From contig CAVPOB010000008.1 in the NCBI GenBank assembly GCA_963706835.1, positions 1 to 64,000 of the forward strand: a DNA stretch of 64,000 bases, in the 5' to 3' direction. Both the position numbers and the translations under genes were made by a program. This DNA is from CAVXYG01 sp963706835 (lineage in GTDB: Bacteria; Actinomycetota; Actinomycetes; S36-B12; GCA-2699445). This document shows, piece after piece, positions 62,022 through 64,000 of the stretch. Under the pieces are notes generated by a model. That model worked only from the letters and a program-made list of their open reading frames with translations. It was not told the origin of the DNA and searched no databases. How positions within the stretch are numbered: the stretch's first letter is position 1; every line of letters starts with the position of its first letter.

Positions 62022-62975
62022 ATGGTGGACGTGAGACGGCCCAAGTTGACCATTGTCGGAGCAGGCTCGGTCGGTGCGACCACGGCCTATGCCTGTCAGA
62101 TGCGTGGCGTGGCGGGCACTCTGGCGATCTACGACATCAACGCCGAGAAGGTGCGTGCGGAGGTGCTCGACCTGCAGCACGGCTCCCCGTTCGTGCCCAG
62201 GTGCAACATCATCGGCAGTTCCGACATCTCGTGCACCGACGGCAGCGACGTCATCGTCATCACCGCTGGCGCCAAGCAGAAGCCGGGCCAGACCCGATTG
62301 GACCTGGCGGGCGCCAACGTCAACATGATGCGCAAGCTGGTGCCGCAGCTGGTGGCGCACTCGCCCGATGCGATCCTCATCCTGGTGACCAACCCGTGCG
62401 ATGTGGTCACCATGGCGGCCCAGAAGTTCAGCGGACTGCCCCGCAGTCGCGTCTTCGGGTCCGGCACGGTGCTCGATAGCGCCCGCTTCCGCTCGCTGCT
62501 GGCCGACCGGCTCAATATCGCCCCGGCCAATGTGCACGCCTACATCGCCGGCGAGCATGGCGATTCCGAGATCGCGCTGTGGTCCAGTGCCAACGTCGGC
62601 AACGTCCCCCTGCAGGACTGGGACGTGCCGGGCCTGCCGAAGATCGACGCGAAGGCGCGCGAGGAGATCCATTCCCAGGTCGTGAACGCGGCCTACGAGA
62701 TCATCCAGGGCAAGGGCGCCACCTGGTACGCGATCGGTTTGGCCGTCGCCCGCATCGTCGAGGCGGTCTTCCGCGACGAGGACCGGGTGCTGATGGTCTC
62801 GTCGTACCTGCAGGACTACAAGGGCATCAGCGACGTGTGCCTGTCGGTCCCCAGCATCGTGGATCGCCGCGGGGTCATCCAGACGTTCCCGGTGCCGATG
62901 TCGGCCAGCGAGCTGGAAGGGCTCAAGGCGAGCGCCGAGGCCGTGCGAAGTGTGGCGGATTCGCTGGGAATCTAG
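62022..62975 (+). CDS. ldh: L-lactate dehydrogenase
   Basis: A 317-residue NAD-dependent enzyme interconverting pyruvate and lactate. The NAD motif is KLTIVGAGSVGATTAYAC. The substrate-specificity residue in GAKQKPGQTRLD is Q, the lactate rather than malate dehydrogenase choice (arginine), and the loop arginine follows. The catalytic His is in AYIAGEHGDSEIALWSS. D at the end of the second strand (IYDINAEKV) favours NAD. ATG 62022 is chosen for the N-terminus; the larger frame upstream is not coding. It is divergent from the TRIC gene with 107 bases between. Confidence 0.93.
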   Translation: MVDVRRPKLTIVGAGSVGATTAYACQMRGVAGTLAIYDINAEKVRAEVLDLQHGSPFVPRCNIIGSSDISCTDGSDVIVITAGAKQKPGQTRLDLAGANVNMMRKLVPQLVAHSPDAILILVTNPCDVVTMAAQKFSGLPRSRVFGSGTVLDSARFRSLLADRLNIAPANVHAYIAGEHGDSEIALWSSANVGNVPLQDWDVPGLPKIDAKAREEIHSQVVNAAYEIIQGKGATWYAIGLAVARIVEAVFRDEDRVLMVSSYLQDYKGISDVCLSVPSIVDRRGVIQTFPVPMSASELEGLKASAEAVRSVADSLGI

Positions 62976-62999
62976 GCCGGTCCCTGGCAGGCTATCGGC

Positions 63000-63497
63000 A
63001 TGACGAAGAAGGCTGGAACCGTCGATCCGTACCCCCGCGACCCCGAGGGCCTGCGGCAGATGTACCTCGACCGCGACTACCAGGCGGCCAAGTACCAGGC
63101 GCTGAACGACCGCCGGACGGACATCCAGGAACTGCAGGAGTCCGGTGATGGGTGGCGGCTGACCGTCGAGCGGGAGGTCGATGCCAACCTGCCCGACGTC
63201 GCCAAGAAGGTGCTGGGCGACACCAACCGCCTCATCCAGCGGGAGGTGTGGCACAAGTCCGGCCACGACTACGTCTGCGACGTCGTCATCGATTCCCCCG
63301 GCAAGCCGGTGGCCATCCACGGGACCATGCGGATGGAGCGCACGGGGGCCGACACCTCCAACTGGCACGTCGACTTCACCATCAAGGCGTCAGTCCCGCT
63401 GGTGGGCGGGAAGATCGAACAACTGGTGGCCGACGAGGCGCAGCAGAACCTCGCCAAGGAGTACGCATTCAACCAGCAGTGGCTGGCCAGCCACTGA
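63000..63497 (+). CDS. DUF2505-family protein
   Basis: A 165-residue protein with the START-like/SRPBCC-type pattern of the actinobacterial DUF2505 family: YLDRDYQAAKYQALNDRR, WRLTVEREVDANLPDVAKKVLG, IHGTMRMERTGADTSNWHVDFTIKASVPLVGGKIEQLVADEA, ending QNLAKEYAFNQQWLASH. Probably binds a hydrophobic ligand; function is unknown. It starts 24 bases after ldh, so the two may be co-transcribed. Confidence 0.88.
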   Translation: MTKKAGTVDPYPRDPEGLRQMYLDRDYQAAKYQALNDRRTDIQELQESGDGWRLTVEREVDANLPDVAKKVLGDTNRLIQREVWHKSGHDYVCDVVIDSPGKPVAIHGTMRMERTGADTSNWHVDFTIKASVPLVGGKIEQLVADEAQQNLAKEYAFNQQWLASH

Positions 63498-63517
63498 CCA
63501 GCCACTGACCAGCTCGC

Positions 63518-63536
63518 CGGCCCGGCCTGCGGGCCG
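63518..63536. terminator. Short GC-rich hairpin between convergent genes
   Basis: CGGCCCG (63518-63524) pairs with CGGGCCG (63530-63536) around GCCTG. It lies between the DUF2505 stop and the convergent CPBP gene stop, with no T-run. It is a likely shared terminator. Confidence 0.55.
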
Positions 63537-63569
63537 CGACTCACGGCAGCCAGCGACTCACGGCAGCCA
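63536..63569. repeat. 17-bp tandem duplication across a stop codon
   Basis: GCGACTCACGGCAGCCA occurs twice (63536-63552 and 63553-63569). The second copy holds the true stop of the reverse-strand CPBP gene (63558-63560), and the first is an extra copy of its last five codons. A nearby 11-base repeat (GCCACTGACCA) occurs at the DUF2505 stop. Confidence 0.9.
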
Positions 63570-64000
63570 GGTCAGTGTGTCGCGCAACCAGAAGTACCCG
63601 GCGAACGCCGCCGCATCGATGAGGAAGTGCGCGATGACGAACGGCGTCGTGCGGCGCCACTTCGTGTACAGCCAGCCGAAGAAGACCCCCATGACCAGAT
63701 TGCCGACGAAGCCGCCGAACCCCTGATAGAGGTGGTAGGCACCGCGGATCACGGCGGCACCGCCGATGCTGACCGGTGCGCTCAGGCCCGCTTGTCCGGC
63801 GCGATGCAGGAAGTATCCCAGGATGATCACTTCCTCGACCACCGCGTTCTGTGCCGCTTCGAGCAGCAGCAGCGGCGTGGTCCACCAGAACTGTTCCGCG
63901 GTCACCGCGGCAATCGCGACGCTGATGCCGAGCTGGTAGGCGATCAGGTAGAACGCCAGGCCCACCGTGCCGACCGCAAGGGCGAGCACAACACCGCGAC
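63558..64000 (-). CDS. CPBP-family intramembrane protease (partial, cut by window end)
   Basis: The reverse frame is open to the right edge, so the start lies outside. At least 143 residues are visible, with helices LAVGTVGLAFYLIAYQLG, then the catalytic motif AVVEEVIILGYFLHR, RGAYHLYQGFGGFVGNLVMGVFFGWLYTKWRRTTPFVIAHFLID. These are the EExxxR-like and two His motifs of CPBP proteases (here EEVIILGYF). It ends LTWLP. A second CPBP gene lies at 23304; the substrate is unknown. Confidence 0.85.
   Translation of the reverse strand, partial: RGVVLALAVGTVGLAFYLIAYQLGISVAIAAVTAEQFWWTTPLLLLEAAQNAVVEEVIILGYFLHRAGQAGLSAPVSIGGAAVIRGAYHLYQGFGGFVGNLVMGVFFGWLYTKWRRTTPFVIAHFLIDAAAFAGYFWLRDTLTWLP

Noticed and set aside
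62022..62975. Malate dehydrogenase assignment
   Set aside because: The specificity position holds glutamine (GAKQKPGQTR), as in lactate dehydrogenases, not the arginine of malate dehydrogenases.

Overview
The window is GC-rich actinobacterial chromosome, probably from an uncultured actinomycete or a metagenome bin. The evidence is the strong G/C bias at third codon positions, frequent GTG starts, a Lys/Ala-rich tail on topoisomerase I, an RDD protein with 9-residue repeats, a DUF222-HNH nuclease, S33 lipoprotein hydrolase, DUF2505 and DUF6325 families, and a MrpA-MrpB fusion. No prophage, CRISPR array, rRNA or complete insertion sequence was seen. One tRNA gene (Thr, anticodon CGT) is present.

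Layout. Bases 1-4.7 kb are eroded: a CDF cation-efflux pseudogene, a diverged copy of the first ~250 bp of topA, and two reverse-strand anion-transporter pseudogenes (SLC13-type and YfcC-type). From 5.0 to 9.8 kb is the housekeeping cluster topA-tmk-holB. From 9.8 to 15.1 kb are a small membrane protein, a secreted S33 hydrolase, an RDD protein, a patatin and the tRNA. From 15.4 to 21.0 kb is a six-gene Mrp Na+/H+ antiporter operon whose genes overlap throughout. From 21.3 to 28.5 kb are a LURP-one-like protein, an NDH-2-like flavoprotein, a CPBP protease, a broken kelch/RTX gene, a DEAD-box helicase, and a TetR/quinone-oxidoreductase pair with a very clear double operator. From 28.7 to 36.5 kb lie two large secreted NHL-repeat paralogs separated by an IS982-type transposase remnant; the second carries three almost identical 354-bp tandem repeats. 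From 36.7 to 41.1 kb are small broken genes around an intact NCS2 purine permease.

The most interesting block is 41.2-46.2 kb. A truncated hemoglobin is translationally coupled to a class III adenylate cyclase. It is followed on the same strand by a disulfide-reductase-like flavoprotein, a UBP-type zinc finger and a response-regulator/FAD-reductase fusion. Together they could form a gas- and redox-sensing module. From 46.3 to 53 kb are a GMC oxidoreductase with a coupled unknown gene, an HNH nuclease, and a TetR-ABC exporter operon. From 53 to 64 kb are a BI-1 family protein, a Kef-type antiporter, a membrane-anchored HtrA-like protease, a Gfo/Idh oxidoreductase, a YihY protein, a heavily frameshifted acyl-CoA dehydrogenase with its partner phosphotransferase, a TRIC channel, L-lactate dehydrogenase, DUF2505, and a CPBP protease cut by the window end.

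About seventeen genes carry frameshifts. Several are single-base changes inside short G/C runs, so some may be sequencing or assembly errors. Others (CDF, SLC13, topA fragment, IS982, SDR, AarF) show deletions or strong divergence and look truly decayed.
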